The notes: generated from the sequence alone by a model not told the origin. A DNA stretch of 64,000 nucleotides from CAYJKB01 sp964370625 (GCA_964370625.1 CAYJKB010000001.1:48776-112775); one strand, 5' to 3'. Numbered from the stretch's first letter, positions 9,367-19,470 are shown. Made by a program: numbers and translations.

Positions 9367-10578
9367 ATGAGAAGCACGAAAAAGAAAAATAGAATTTTCA
9401 TTTTGCCTCTATTGATATTTGTATTATATTTTGCATTACAAATTGCAAATCTTATAGGCTCTACAGCTGTTACGGTTGCAGCTGTTGAAATTACACATAA
9501 TCAATCCTTTGAGACAAGTGGTAATTTTATTTTTAATGCAGTAAATGTAGAACATAATACATCAGGTCAACAAATTAGATATATTTGTCAAGAAGGCGAA
9601 CGTATTTCGGAAGGAAATAGCATAGCTGCAATTTTTTCTGATAGTAGCGCTGCTAGTATTTCAGATGAACTTACTAAAGTTCGTGAAGATATTGAATTTT
9701 GGGAATCAGCTAATGAAACATCAATAGGACTTTCAGACAATGCCAAAATTGATGACCAAATATCTCATCTTATAATAGAACTTAATCAAAATTCTGGACA
9801 AGTTACAACGTCTGAAATGCTTGAGACATCTAATGAACTTAAAACAACAATTTTAAGAAGAAATGTTACAACAGAGGGTTCATATAACGTGAAGTCTCAA
9901 ATAGAAACGCTTCGCCAAACAGAAACTACACTATTAAATTCACTTGAACAAATTTCCACGTGGGTTAAAGCTCCGATTACAGGGTATTTTACACAACAAA
10001 ATAACATAGGAGCATCAAGCTTATATCAATCATTAAATGAATTTACATTAGATGATTTAAGAATGGTGCAAAAAACCAGTGGAGACATTTTGCCAAATTC
10101 AGTTGGCAAATTAATTGAAGATTTTTCTTGGTATTATGCAGTGGAAACTACAGCAGATAATGCTAACTTATTATCAGAGGGAAGAACAGTTAAAATTAAA
10201 TTTACTTCTATTGAAGAGGAAGAAGTTAGCGCTAAAGTTGAGAGAATAGAAAAATATGACGACGGCTCTGCTATGATTGTCTTTAATGGTAATGCATCTA
10301 TGGGAAATTTGGTATCACAAGATTTTGTATCAAGTGAAATAATTGTAAAGACTTACCAAGGGATTAAAATACCAACTGAAGCTGTACGAATTTTAGATGG
10401 AAAAATAGGCACATATGTTTCGAATGGAAGTATATATACATTTAAAGAAATAGAACCTATTTTAGAAACAGAAGATTATTATATAATTGAAAAAGAACTT
10501 AAACCAAATGCTATTGTGGTTTATGAAGAAATAGTTATAAGTGCGAACAACCTAAGTGGGGAGAAGGTGATTGAATGA
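9367..10578 (+). CDS. HlyD-like membrane-anchored protein
   Basis: A 403-aa protein with a short basic N-terminus and one membrane segment at about residues 10-34. After it come a lipoyl-like half (ICQEGERISEGNSIAAIFSD), a helical stretch and a beta-barrel-like C-terminal part, as in HlyD-type adaptors. I infer an extracytoplasmic protein held by the N-terminal anchor. In many Clostridia a HlyD-like gene sits just before yggS-sepF, as here, which suggests a cell-envelope or division role rather than toxin export; no transporter partner is nearby. It overlaps yggS by 4 nt. The function is not known to me. Confidence 0.65.
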   Translation: MRSTKKKNRIFILPLLIFVLYFALQIANLIGSTAVTVAAVEITHNQSFETSGNFIFNAVNVEHNTSGQQIRYICQEGERISEGNSIAAIFSDSSAASISDELTKVREDIEFWESANETSIGLSDNAKIDDQISHLIIELNQNSGQVTTSEMLETSNELKTTILRRNVTTEGSYNVKSQIETLRQTETTLLNSLEQISTWVKAPITGYFTQQNNIGASSLYQSLNEFTLDDLRMVQKTSGDILPNSVGKLIEDFSWYYAVETTADNANLLSEGRTVKIKFTSIEEEEVSAKVERIEKYDDGSAMIVFNGNASMGNLVSQDFVSSEIIVKTYQGIKIPTEAVRILDGKIGTYVSNGSIYTFKEIEPILETEDYYIIEKELKPNAIVVYEEIVISANNLSGEKVIE

Positions 10579-11267
10579 GTGACTATCAACGACTTGAGAG
10601 TAACTTTTTAGAAATAGAAGAAAAAGTTAATGAAGCAACTTTAGAAAGCAAAAGACAAGTAGGCGATGTTAAAATTGTAGCAGCGACTAAAATGATAGAT
10701 ACTACAGAAATTTTAAAAATTTCTAAACTTGGAATTTATGCAGTGGCTGAAAATCGTGTTCAAGAGCTTTTGCGAAAATACGATGAGGGTGCATATGATG
10801 ATATACCACTTCATTTCATTGGAAATTTACAAACAAATAAAGTTAAATATATTGTAGGTAAAGTCGATGTAATTCAATCTGTAAATTCAATAAAGCTTGC
10901 TGAAGAAATTAATAAATATGCTGTTCGAAATAATTTAATCCAAAAGATTATGATTGAAGTAAACATAGCTGATGAAAAATCCAAATGTGGCATGTCTTCT
11001 AGCGATGTTGATGATTTTTTGGATAATATTTCCAAAATGTCTAATGTTTCAGTGGTTGGTTTGATGGCTATGATGCCAAAAATTGGAAATTCGGATAAAA
11101 ATTCAAAACATTTTCAACAAATTCATCAACTATTTATTGACATCGGGCAAAAAAAATACGATAATATTAACATGGACTTTTTATCCGTTGGTATGAGCAA
11201 CGATTTTTATGATGCAATACTTGGTGGGTCTAACATGGTGCGAATAGGTAGCGCCTTATTTAAGTAA
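10575..11267 (+). CDS. yggS: YggS-family PLP-binding protein
   Basis: A pyridoxal-phosphate homeostasis protein of the COG0325 family. The PLP-binding lysine is K39 in VAATKM. The family blocks HFIGNLQTNK, NIADEKSKCGM and SVGMSNDFYDAI are present, and the last holds the phosphate-binding region. At 230 aa it has the usual length. It starts in the ATGA overlap with the HlyD-like gene and is followed by sepF, the common Gram-positive yggS-sepF-yggT order. It is not an enzyme of a known pathway; loss is known to disturb PLP and amino-acid pools in other bacteria. Confidence 0.93.
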   Translation: MSDYQRLESNFLEIEEKVNEATLESKRQVGDVKIVAATKMIDTTEILKISKLGIYAVAENRVQELLRKYDEGAYDDIPLHFIGNLQTNKVKYIVGKVDVIQSVNSIKLAEEINKYAVRNNLIQKIMIEVNIADEKSKCGMSSSDVDDFLDNISKMSNVSVVGLMAMMPKIGNSDKNSKHFQQIHQLFIDIGQKKYDNINMDFLSVGMSNDFYDAILGGSNMVRIGSALFK

Positions 11268-11290
11268 TAAATATATGGAGGATTTAAATA

Positions 11291-11749
11291 ATGGGATTTG
11301 TAGAAGAAATTAAAAAATTTGTACGTGGTGATGATATTGATGGAGAATATGAAGGGGAATATGCTGAAGATGGCTATGAAGATAACTCTAGCGATTTTCA
11401 AGATAGAAGACCGGATAGTTCTACAGCTATGACATCATCAAGACAAGAAAAAATTGTAAATATCCATGCAACAACTCAGCTTTCAGTGGTTTTAGTAAAA
11501 CCTGAAAAATTTGAGAACGCTGCAGAAATTGCAGATCATTTAAAAGATAAGCGCACAGTTGTTTTAAATCTTGAAAATACAAACAAAGAAGTATCACGCA
11601 GATTAGTGGACTTTTTAAGTGGTGTAGCTTATGCTAATGAAGGAAAAATCAAAAAAATTGCAAATAGCACTTATATCATAACTCCATACAATGTTGACCT
11701 TTTAGGGGATCTTATTGACGAGCTTGAGACAAGTGGTCTTTACCTATAA
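11291..11749 (+). CDS. sepF: Cell division protein SepF
   Basis: SepF polymerises under FtsZ and tethers the Z-ring to the membrane. The 152-aa protein begins with an amphipathic membrane-binding helix (MGFVEEIKKFV). An acidic linker of about 45 residues follows, then the DUF552 core (VVLVKPEKFENAAEIADHLKDK, then NLENTNKEVSRRLVDFLSG). The ribosome binding site TGGAGG lies upstream. yggS, yggT and divIVA are its neighbours. Confidence 0.95.
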   Translation: MGFVEEIKKFVRGDDIDGEYEGEYAEDGYEDNSSDFQDRRPDSSTAMTSSRQEKIVNIHATTQLSVVLVKPEKFENAAEIADHLKDKRTVVLNLENTNKEVSRRLVDFLSGVAYANEGKIKKIANSTYIITPYNVDLLGDLIDELETSGLYL

Positions 11750-11764
11750 GCGGAGGATAGTTTA

Positions 11765-12037
11765 GTGTTTTCAATATATCTAATAGTAGCAAGCATTGTG
11801 GCTAACATACTTGGATTGCTTAGAATTCTTTTAGTTGTAAGAGCTATTATGTCTTGGTTTCCAGAGGTTATGCAATCTCAAATTGGTCAGTTTGTTAGAA
11901 TGATAACAGAACCAATTTTAATTCCGTGCAGAGCTTTGTTGAATAAAATTCCAGCACTGCAAGGTTTGCCACTTGATTTATCAGTCTTATTAGCATTTAT
12001 ACTTTTACAAATTTTTAGCCAGCTTTTATACTTTTAA
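11765..12037 (+). CDS. YggT family membrane protein
   Basis: A 90-aa protein with two hydrophobic segments (about residues 3-28 and 66-88) flanking the family signature SWFPE and the RMITEPILIPCRALL segment. This is the YlmG/YggT family, linked in other organisms to membrane or nucleoid organisation and division. It starts at GTG 11765 with GCGGAGG upstream. It completes the yggS-sepF-yggT set before a GC-rich hairpin and divIVA. Confidence 0.9.
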   Translation: MFSIYLIVASIVANILGLLRILLVVRAIMSWFPEVMQSQIGQFVRMITEPILIPCRALLNKIPALQGLPLDLSVLLAFILLQIFSQLLYF

Positions 12038-12049
12038 ATTATTTATTTC

Positions 12050-12071
12050 GGTCGGGACCCCCCGGCCTTTT
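12050..12071 (+). terminator. GC-rich hairpin after yggT
   Basis: GGTCGGG and CCCGGCC (7 bp with one G-U pair) around an ACCC loop, followed by TTTT and more scattered T. It stands out in AT-rich surroundings. The short T tract makes it a weak or partial terminator between yggT and divIVA. Confidence 0.5.
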
Positions 12072-12130
12072 GGCTTTGTTTAAAATAAAAATTAAAATAT
12101 TGTTTTTAATTTCAAGGAGGTAATTTAACT

Positions 12131-12955
12131 ATGATGTCACTACAAGAAATTCAATCAGCTGCATTTGAAAAAGCAGTTTTTGGGGGATATGACACAAAAT
12201 CAGTTGATGATTTTTTAGAACGAATAACAGAGGATTATGCAGCTCTTCAAAAAGAAAATATTGCGCTTAAATCAAAAATGAAAGTGCTTGTAGATAAAAT
12301 TGAAGAATATAGAAGTGTTGAAGATAGTATGCGAAAAGCATTAGTATCAGCTCAGGGGATAGCTGATGAAATTGTTTCAAAAGCAAAAACTTCTAGTGCA
12401 GAAATCGAAAAAAATGCAAGAGCTCAAAGTGAAGAAAAATTAGTTGAATATAAGAGTCTGCTTGCATCTGAAAAAGAACGTGTTGAAGCACTGCGTTTTA
12501 GAACACGTGACTTCATTTCAAATATTATTGGTCTTTACAAGAAAGAACTAGAAGAAGTTTCACAAATTGGTGATAAAATATTGCTTGAAGAACAAATGTT
12601 AAGCAGTGCAGAAAATGTAGAAACAGAAGCTAGTGCTACTGTACAAGAGCAACCTTACTATGCACCTGCCCCAAGTTTTGCACCAGTTTCAGCGCCTGTG
12701 AAAAATTCTTTTGAAGACGCATATGTTGCACCACCTTCAGTGGAAGTTTTTGAAGAGACAAAGGAACTTGAAAACCTTGTAAATTCTTTTTCTTCGAAAA
12801 AAAGTGGTGATACTTCTGGAAGAACTGAAAACGAAGGACTTGATGTTCAAGTTTTTGAAATTACCCTAGGTAATGATAAAGCTGATAATGCTCAAAGAAA
12901 AAATAACAACGATTCATCAAATTTACAATTTGGAAAAACATATACAATAGACTAA
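12131..12955 (+). CDS. divIVA: DivIVA domain protein
   Basis: DivIVA binds negatively curved membrane at septa and poles. The 274-aa protein has the N-terminal DivIVA domain (IQSAAFEKAVFGGYDTKSV at about 6-24, then VDDFLERI). A long coiled coil covers about 35-150. The remainder is a Pro/Ala- and Ser-rich low-complexity tail; the tail is longer than in Bacillus DivIVA (164 aa), as is usual in Clostridia. Two ATG codons are adjacent; the first is better spaced from AGGAGG (12115-12120). Neighbours are division genes and ileS. Confidence 0.92.
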   Translation: MMSLQEIQSAAFEKAVFGGYDTKSVDDFLERITEDYAALQKENIALKSKMKVLVDKIEEYRSVEDSMRKALVSAQGIADEIVSKAKTSSAEIEKNARAQSEEKLVEYKSLLASEKERVEALRFRTRDFISNIIGLYKKELEEVSQIGDKILLEEQMLSSAENVETEASATVQEQPYYAPAPSFAPVSAPVKNSFEDAYVAPPSVEVFEETKELENLVNSFSSKKSGDTSGRTENEGLDVQVFEITLGNDKADNAQRKNNNDSSNLQFGKTYTID

Positions 12956-12983
12956 ATCGAGAATAGAAAGGACTTAACCATTA

Positions 12984-15767
12984 ATGTCACAAGATTATAA
13001 CTCAACAATAAATTTACCTAAAACAGATTTCCCAATGCGTGCAGGTTTGCCTCAAAGAGAACCTAACTTCTTAGCTGAATGGGAAGAAAAAGATATTTAC
13101 AAAATGCTTATGGAAAAAAATGCAGATAAACCTAAATTTATTCTACATGATGGACCTCCATATGCTAATGGCGATATTCACATGGGACATGCACTGAATA
13201 AAATTCTAAAAGATTTTATCGTGCGTCAAAAAAACATGTCAGGATTCCAAGCACCATATGTACCAGGATGGGATACTCATGGACTTCCAATCGAGCGTCA
13301 AGCAATTAAAGCTTATGGAATTAATCGTGAAAATGTTTCAACAGCTGAATTTCGTTCTAAATGTGAAGAATTTGCAAAGGGACATGTAGCTAATCAAAAA
13401 GAACAATTTAAACGTTTAGGTTGTATTGGTGAATGGGAAAATCCATATCTTACTTTATCTCATGATTTTGAAGCGGCACAAATAGAAGTATTTGGTGAAA
13501 TGGCAAAACAAGGTTATATCTATAAAGGATTAAAACCTGTTTATTGGTGTGTGCATGATGAAACTGCACTTGCTGAAGCTGAAATCGAATATCAAGATGT
13601 TGATAACACTTCAATTTTCGTAAAATTCCCTGTAACTGATGATAAAGGTAAAATTTCAGACTTAATTGGAACAACTGAAAATGTATTCTTTGTGATTTGG
13701 ACAACAACTACTTGGACACTTCCGGGTAATGTTGCGATTTCTGTTAATCCTAATTTTGAATATGATTTAGTAAAAGTTCCTTCAGGTGAAATTTATGTTC
13801 TTGCAAAAGAACTTGTTGAATCAGTAATGAAAACTGCTAAAATTGAAAGTTATGAGATTCTTGCAACTATTACAGGTAATGAACTTGAGTACATGGTAAC
13901 TTCGCATCCATTTCTTGACAGAAGCTCATTAATTATAACTGGTGAACATGTAACTTTAGATGCAGGTACTGGTTGTGTTCATACTGCTCCTGGTCATGGT
14001 GCGGAAGACTTTGTTGCATGTCAAAAATATGATTTACCAATTATTGTTCCAGTTGATAACAAAGGACATATGACAGCAGATGCTGGAAAATATGAAGGTC
14101 TTTATTATGCAAAAACTAATGCATTAATCTTAGCTGATTTAAAAGAATTAAACCTTCTTTTAGCAACAGAAGATATTTCTCACACATATCCACACTGCTG
14201 GAGATGTAAAAATCCTATTACTTTCCGTGCCACTGAACAATGGTTCTGTTCTGTTGATGCACTAAAAGATACAGCTGAAGCTGAGTGCCGTAAAATTTCT
14301 TGGCTTCCTGGTTGGGGTGAAGAACGCATGATTTCTATGATTCGTGAACGTTCTGACTGGTGTATCTCTCGTCAACGTGTTTGGGGAGTTCCGATTCCGA
14401 TTTTCTATTGTACAGATTGTAATAAAGAGCTTATCACAGATTCTTCAATTAAAGCAGTCGCAGACCTTTTCCGTGAAAAAGGTTCAAATGCTTGGTATGA
14501 AATGGAAGCAAGCGAAATTTTACCAACTGATACAAAATGTCAATGTGGTTGCACGTCTTTCACTAAAGAAAGTGACATTATGGACGTATGGTTTGATTCT
14601 GGCTCAACACATAAAGCAGTGCTTGATAATCGAGATAATTTATCTTACCCAGCTGATTTATATCTTGAAGGGGGAGACCAATATAGAGGTTGGTTCCAAT
14701 CTTCTATGTTAACAGCAATTGCAACTAAAGGAACTGCTCCTTACAAGGGTATCTTAACTCATGGTTGGACAGTTGATGAAGATGCAAGAAAAATGTCAAA
14801 ATCTTTAGGTAATGGTGTTCGTCCACTTGAACTTATCCGTGATTTTGGTGCAGATGTACTTCGTTTATGGGTGGCATCAGCTGATTATCGCCAAGATATG
14901 AAAATTTCAAAAGAAATGTTTAAACATTTAAGCCAAAACTATTTAAAAATTCGAAATACAGCTCGTTACATCTTAGGAAACATCAATGACCTAGATGTTA
15001 ATAACCTAGTTTCTTATAATGATATGACAGAGCTTGATAAATATGCATTAAGCCGTTTGAATACTTTAATTGGCAAAGTTTTACGAGCGTATGACAATTA
15101 TGAATACCACATTGTTTCTCATGCAATCCATAACTTCTGTGTTGTTGATATGTCAAACTTCTATCTTGATGTTATTAAGGATAGACTTTATTGCGATGAA
15201 ACAAACGGTGTTGCTCGAAAATCTGCTCAAACTACAATGTATATTATTTTAGATGCTTTAGTTAGATTAATTGCACCTGTACTTTGTTTCACAGCTGATG
15301 AAATCTACAAAACGATGCCACATAAAACTGGTACTATGGAAGAAAATATTGTATTTACTTCAATGCCTTGTGTTAATGAAGAATTTAACTTTGCACCAGA
15401 ACTTGTTGCAAAATGGGACAAAATTATGGCTATTCGTGAAGATGTAAATCGTTCTTTAGAAGTGGCTCGTAATAGCAAACTCATTGGTAAACCACTTGAA
15501 GCTGCAATTACTATTCATGCAGATGAAGCTACTATAGGACTATTAAATTCTGTGGATGTTTCCCTTTCAACATTATTCATTGTATCAAAAGTACAACTTT
15601 GTGCTGGAAAAGGTGAAGGAACTGCAGCTGAAAACTTTGAAGGTTCTGTTGAAGTTTCAAAAGCTGAAGGTGAAAAGTGTGAACGTTGTTGGATTTTCTC
15701 TGGAGATGTTGGACAAGATGATAAACATGAAACTTTGTGTGCTAGATGCGCTAAAGTTGTTGGATAG
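12984..15767 (+). CDS. ileS: Isoleucyl-tRNA synthetase
   Basis: Charges tRNA-Ile with isoleucine. The 927-aa class I enzyme has the HIGH-type motif in PPYANGDIHMGH (about 56-67), the CP1 editing domain with TWTLPGN and GTGCVHTAPGHG, the KMSKS loop (ARKMSKSLGN), the anticodon-binding domain and a C-terminal zinc finger (CERCW and CARCAK). This is the bacterial type with the C-terminal zinc module. It is 28 bp after divIVA, so there is no room for a T-box leader directly upstream. Confidence 0.97.
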   Translation: MSQDYNSTINLPKTDFPMRAGLPQREPNFLAEWEEKDIYKMLMEKNADKPKFILHDGPPYANGDIHMGHALNKILKDFIVRQKNMSGFQAPYVPGWDTHGLPIERQAIKAYGINRENVSTAEFRSKCEEFAKGHVANQKEQFKRLGCIGEWENPYLTLSHDFEAAQIEVFGEMAKQGYIYKGLKPVYWCVHDETALAEAEIEYQDVDNTSIFVKFPVTDDKGKISDLIGTTENVFFVIWTTTTWTLPGNVAISVNPNFEYDLVKVPSGEIYVLAKELVESVMKTAKIESYEILATITGNELEYMVTSHPFLDRSSLIITGEHVTLDAGTGCVHTAPGHGAEDFVACQKYDLPIIVPVDNKGHMTADAGKYEGLYYAKTNALILADLKELNLLLATEDISHTYPHCWRCKNPITFRATEQWFCSVDALKDTAEAECRKISWLPGWGEERMISMIRERSDWCISRQRVWGVPIPIFYCTDCNKELITDSSIKAVADLFREKGSNAWYEMEASEILPTDTKCQCGCTSFTKESDIMDVWFDSGSTHKAVLDNRDNLSYPADLYLEGGDQYRGWFQSSMLTAIATKGTAPYKGILTHGWTVDEDARKMSKSLGNGVRPLELIRDFGADVLRLWVASADYRQDMKISKEMFKHLSQNYLKIRNTARYILGNINDLDVNNLVSYNDMTELDKYALSRLNTLIGKVLRAYDNYEYHIVSHAIHNFCVVDMSNFYLDVIKDRLYCDETNGVARKSAQTTMYIILDALVRLIAPVLCFTADEIYKTMPHKTGTMEENIVFTSMPCVNEEFNFAPELVAKWDKIMAIREDVNRSLEVARNSKLIGKPLEAAITIHADEATIGLLNSVDVSLSTLFIVSKVQLCAGKGEGTAAENFEGSVEVSKAEGEKCERCWIFSGDVGQDDKHETLCARCAKVVG

Positions 15768-15780
15768 ATAATAAAATTTA

Positions 15781-15839
15781 GGGTGTAAGCTTTAAAGAGG
15801 ATATTGACACTTCAATCTCTGATAAACTTACACCCTTTT
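15781..15839 (+). terminator. Two-part hairpin terminator after ileS
   Basis: GGGTGTAAG (15781-15789) pairs with CTTACACCC (15827-15835) and is followed by TTTT. An inner stem (AGAG..ATTGA with TCAAT.CTCT) fills the loop. It ends just before the ribosome binding site of lspA, so it could also attenuate lspA. Confidence 0.7.
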
Positions 15840-15863
15840 GAATGTTGAAAAGGAGGCTAGTTT

Positions 15864-16355
15864 ATGCTGTGTGTTATAGCTATAATACTAATGGTAGCAC
15901 TAGACCAAATTGTGAAAATATGGGCGATAAATTCGCTTCAACCTGTGAGAACAATTCCAATAATTGAAGATGTATTTCACCTTACATATGTAGAAAACAG
16001 AGGGGCTGCATTTAGTATAATGCAAGACCAAAGAACGTTTTTTATAATTTCAACTATCATTATTTTAACAGTTCTGATAATTGCTATTAAAAAAGAATAT
16101 TTTACACATAAAATAGGATATGTATCAGCTTACATAATAATTGCAGGTGCATTAGGTAATTTTATTGATCGTGTACGCTTAGGGTTTGTTGTAGATATGT
16201 TTGATTTTAGATTAATTAATTTTCCTGTTTTCAATATTGCAGACATATGTGTAACTGTTGGAGCTGTATTTGCAGCATATTATATTTTGTTTAAGCATGA
16301 AGATAAGCCAATGCCTGCCGATGAAATAAAGGAAGAAAATCAATGGAACAATTAA
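15864..16355 (+). CDS. lspA: Lipoprotein signal peptidase
   Basis: LspA cleaves the signal peptide of diacylglyceryl-modified prolipoproteins in the membrane. The 163-aa protein has four hydrophobic segments and both catalytic aspartates: D102 in GNFIDR and D127 in FNIAD. VENRGAAF near 43-50 is also typical. It overlaps rluD by 13 nt, the common lspA-rluD pairing. RBS AAAGGAGG. Confidence 0.96.
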   Translation: MLCVIAIILMVALDQIVKIWAINSLQPVRTIPIIEDVFHLTYVENRGAAFSIMQDQRTFFIISTIIILTVLIIAIKKEYFTHKIGYVSAYIIIAGALGNFIDRVRLGFVVDMFDFRLINFPVFNIADICVTVGAVFAAYYILFKHEDKPMPADEIKEENQWNN

Positions 16356-17257
16356 TAATAAATACTACTGACGAACAAATTTCTTCAAGGTTAGATGTTC
16401 TTATCAGTATAGAATGTGATAATATTTCAAGAAATGCAGCACAGCATATGATTGAAGATGGAAAGGTTCTAGTTAATGGAAAAAACGTCAAAAAAAACTA
16501 TAAAATATGCAAAAATGATGTAGTTACAGTTGATATCACAGTTGAAGAAGTTGATATTTTGCCAGAAGATATACCACTTGATGTAATTTTTGAAGATGAT
16601 GATTTAATTATCGTGAATAAAGCTAAAGGAATGGTTGTTCATCCTGCAAATGGTCATTATACTGGAACTTTGGTAAATGCGCTGATGTTTAGATGCAAAG
16701 ATAGTTTGTCTGGAATAAATGGAAAATTACGTCCTGGAATTGTGCATAGGATTGATATGGACACAAGTGGACTTATCATGGTTGCGAAAAATGACATATC
16801 CCATAATAACCTTGCAGCACAAATTAAAGAACATTCTGCTGGTAGAATTTATGAAGCGATTGTTCATGGAAATATTAAAGATGATGAAGGAACAATAAAT
16901 AAACCTATTGGACGCCATAGGACAGATAGAAAGAAAATGTCTGTAACTGATGTGAATTCTAAAGAAGCGATAACACATTTTGAAGTTATTGCTCGCTATA
17001 ATGGTTATACTCACATGTATTTTAAACTTGAAACAGGAAGAACTCATCAAATTCGTGTACATATGGCATCTTTAGGACATCCGATTGTTGGTGATTATAT
17101 TTATAATGCTCCGAAAAACAAATTCGGAACAGATGGGCAATGTTTGCATGCAAAGAGGCTTGTATTAAAACATCCAAAAACAGATGAACAAATGTCATTC
17201 GAAAGTGAAACCCCAAAATATTTTACAGAAATTATAGAAAAAATTAGCAAAAGGTGA
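16343..17257 (+). CDS. rluD: RluD-family 23S rRNA pseudouridine synthase
   Basis: A 304-aa pseudouridine synthase. An N-terminal S4 RNA-binding domain covers about residues 14-70. The catalytic domain has the HRIDMDTSG motif with catalytic D138 and the GRTHQIRVHMA segment. Family members modify a helix of 23S rRNA; which uridines are modified here cannot be read from the sequence, and RluA/RluC-type specificity is possible. It starts inside the lspA frame, so translation is probably coupled. Confidence 0.93.
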   Translation: MEQLIINTTDEQISSRLDVLISIECDNISRNAAQHMIEDGKVLVNGKNVKKNYKICKNDVVTVDITVEEVDILPEDIPLDVIFEDDDLIIVNKAKGMVVHPANGHYTGTLVNALMFRCKDSLSGINGKLRPGIVHRIDMDTSGLIMVAKNDISHNNLAAQIKEHSAGRIYEAIVHGNIKDDEGTINKPIGRHRTDRKKMSVTDVNSKEAITHFEVIARYNGYTHMYFKLETGRTHQIRVHMASLGHPIVGDYIYNAPKNKFGTDGQCLHAKRLVLKHPKTDEQMSFESETPKYFTEIIEKISKR

Positions 17258-17261
17258 AAAA

Positions 17262-18083
17262 ATGAAAAAGTTTGAAGGATTATATTTAGCTAGTGATATG
17301 GATGGAACATTACTTAATGACAACCATGAAATTGCTGAAGGAAATTTAGAGGCAATCCAATATTTTATGGATAATGGTGGTACATTTGGGATTGCCACAG
17401 GAAGATTACGTGATGGAATTTCTATTTTTATGGATAAACTCATCTATAATACAAATGCTATTTTAATGAATGGTACACAGATTTATGATCTTAACAATGA
17501 CAAAATAGTAGAAAATATTTATATGCCAAAAAATTCGTTAGAGCTGATTACTGATTTAATGGATAAATTTGATGATTTTGGTGTTGAAGTCTATCTTGAA
17601 AAAGATATACTTTTATGTAGAGATCATAAAATTTCACAAGCTCATTTTGATTTACTTAAAGTTCCGTACAAAGAGTGTAAAATTACAGAAACTCCATCAG
17701 CAGAAACATGGTTTAAATTAAATTTAACTGGTGAAACTGAATATTTACACAAAATAAATGAATATGCACAATCTAAGTATTCAGATGATTTTGCGTTTAT
17801 GTTATCTACACTACACTTCTTTGAAGTAACAAATAAAAAAGCTGGTAAAGGTCCTGCTGTGATGAAAAATGCTGAACTTTTAGGAATTTCTCCAGATAAA
17901 GTGTTTACAGTTGGTGATAATGGAAACGATTTAACAATGATTAAAGCGGCAAAAATTGGATTTGTGCCTGAAAATGGTATAAAGGCTGTAAAAGACGCTG
18001 CAGATGTTATCGTTTGCTCAAATAATGATGGGGCAGTTGCTGATGCTATAAAATATCTTGAGGAAAATATTGATAGTTTATAA
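17262..18083 (+). CDS. Cof-type HAD-superfamily phosphatase
   Basis: A 273-aa haloacid-dehalogenase-like hydrolase of the Cof/IIB subfamily. The nucleophile motif SDMDGTLL has D12 and D14. Motif II is in the NGTQIY region, the motif III Lys lies near KKAGKGPA, and GDNGNDLTMI is the metal-binding motif IV. The type C2 cap lies between. Substrates of this family are phosphosugars and related metabolites; the exact one is unknown. It follows rluD after 4 bp. Confidence 0.9.
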   Translation: MKKFEGLYLASDMDGTLLNDNHEIAEGNLEAIQYFMDNGGTFGIATGRLRDGISIFMDKLIYNTNAILMNGTQIYDLNNDKIVENIYMPKNSLELITDLMDKFDDFGVEVYLEKDILLCRDHKISQAHFDLLKVPYKECKITETPSAETWFKLNLTGETEYLHKINEYAQSKYSDDFAFMLSTLHFFEVTNKKAGKGPAVMKNAELLGISPDKVFTVGDNGNDLTMIKAAKIGFVPENGIKAVKDAADVIVCSNNDGAVADAIKYLEENIDSL

Positions 18084-18110
18084 CATTTGTTAATGCAATT
18101 TTGAGGTAAA

Positions 18111-19460
18111 ATGAAAAGTAATTTAGATACAGACAATATAAACAAACTATTATGGTCACTGAGTATCCCTGCAATTTTAGGGATGCTCAGTGGCGCAATT
18201 TTTAATGTGGTAGATAGAATTTTTGTTGAACGAGTCAACGAATATGCGCTTACCGCTGTAGGTATCACAATGCCTATTCAAATTTTGCATATGGGATTTA
18301 TCTTATTAATTGGTGTTGGTTCATCATCGTTGATTTCGATAAAACTTGGAGAAAATAAAAAAGAGGAAGCAGAGCAGCTATTATATCTTTGTCTTAAATA
18401 TATCATAATTATTCTAATAATATTTGCAACTTTATTTGCTATATTCTGTGATGATATCTTAGAATTTTTGAATGTTTCAAGTAATGTTTATGATATGGCA
18501 AAACAATATATTATGGTTTTGATAATTGGAAGTGTAATTAGTATTCCAGGATATGCACTAAATAACTCAATGAGAGCGATAGGGAAGACTAGTGTTTCGA
18601 CTAAAATAATAGTTATTTCATCTATTGTGAATATAATTCTGGACCCCATTTTTATTTTTGGATTTGATTTAGGCGTTTTCGGTGCTGCTATTGCGACAGT
18701 GATTTCGCAGACAGTATTGACAATTTATGTGATTTATTATTTCGTGACTAATAAAGAAATACCAATAAATTTACATTTTAAAAAAGTAAGCAACGAGAAA
18801 GAAAAGATGAGTGATATTTTAAAGGCGGGATCAGCGTCATTTTATGTTCAAGTGCTTGCAACGTTTGTAAATGCTTATATTAATACACAGATTTTAAAAT
18901 ATGGTACAGATTTTGACGTTGGTGCTGTGCTTGTAGCTTCGACAATTTTCACTTTTTACCATATGGTAATATTCGGAATAGTTCATGGAAATCAGCCTAT
19001 TTGTGGATTTAACTTTGGGGCAAAACGATTTGACAGAGTTAAAAAATCATTAGAATTATCGCTGTTTTATGCAACGCTAATTTCGCTCTCACTCTTTGCA
19101 GTTGTAATGTTGTACCCTGAAATTTTAGCAAAAATCTTCTCAGAAGATAGCACTCATTTAGAATCAAAAATCAAAGCAATAAGATGGTATCTTGCAATGA
19201 TTCCATTAATCGGAATGCAAACAATAAGTTCTCAATACTTTATTTCGGTAGGGAAGACAAAGCTTGCAAGTGTTTTATCAATGCTGAGATATGGAATAAT
19301 TTTAGTACCGATTGTTACTATTGTTGCGCCAAGATTTGGTGTAAATGGTATATATGCAAGTTATGCTTTATCCGATTTTTTAGCATCTTCTATTGCAATT
19401 TTCTTCATAGTTCGTGAAATTAAAAGTCTTAATAAAATGATAAAAAGCAACCAAATTTAA
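18111..19460 (+). CDS. MATE family efflux transporter
   Basis: A 449-aa polytopic membrane protein of about 12 segments in two homologous halves. It has the MATE-type N-terminus (LLWSLSIPAILGMLSGAIFN), GVGSSSLISIKLGE in the first half and NQPICGFNFGAKRFDRVK in the second. MATE proteins export drugs or metabolites in exchange for Na+ or H+; the substrate cannot be told. A strong terminator follows at 19471. Confidence 0.92.
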   Translation: MKSNLDTDNINKLLWSLSIPAILGMLSGAIFNVVDRIFVERVNEYALTAVGITMPIQILHMGFILLIGVGSSSLISIKLGENKKEEAEQLLYLCLKYIIIILIIFATLFAIFCDDILEFLNVSSNVYDMAKQYIMVLIIGSVISIPGYALNNSMRAIGKTSVSTKIIVISSIVNIILDPIFIFGFDLGVFGAAIATVISQTVLTIYVIYYFVTNKEIPINLHFKKVSNEKEKMSDILKAGSASFYVQVLATFVNAYINTQILKYGTDFDVGAVLVASTIFTFYHMVIFGIVHGNQPICGFNFGAKRFDRVKKSLELSLFYATLISLSLFAVVMLYPEILAKIFSEDSTHLESKIKAIRWYLAMIPLIGMQTISSQYFISVGKTKLASVLSMLRYGIILVPIVTIVAPRFGVNGIYASYALSDFLASSIAIFFIVREIKSLNKMIKSNQI

Positions 19461-19470
19461 TAAGTATTTT

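Noticed and set aside
12956..12983. T-box leader for ileS
   Set aside because: Only 28 bp separate divIVA and ileS, with no specifier stem or T-box sequence.
17642..18268. 208-aa open frame on the minus strand over the HAD and MATE genes
   Set aside because: It is antisense to two genes with clear motifs and its composition is that of a shadow frame.
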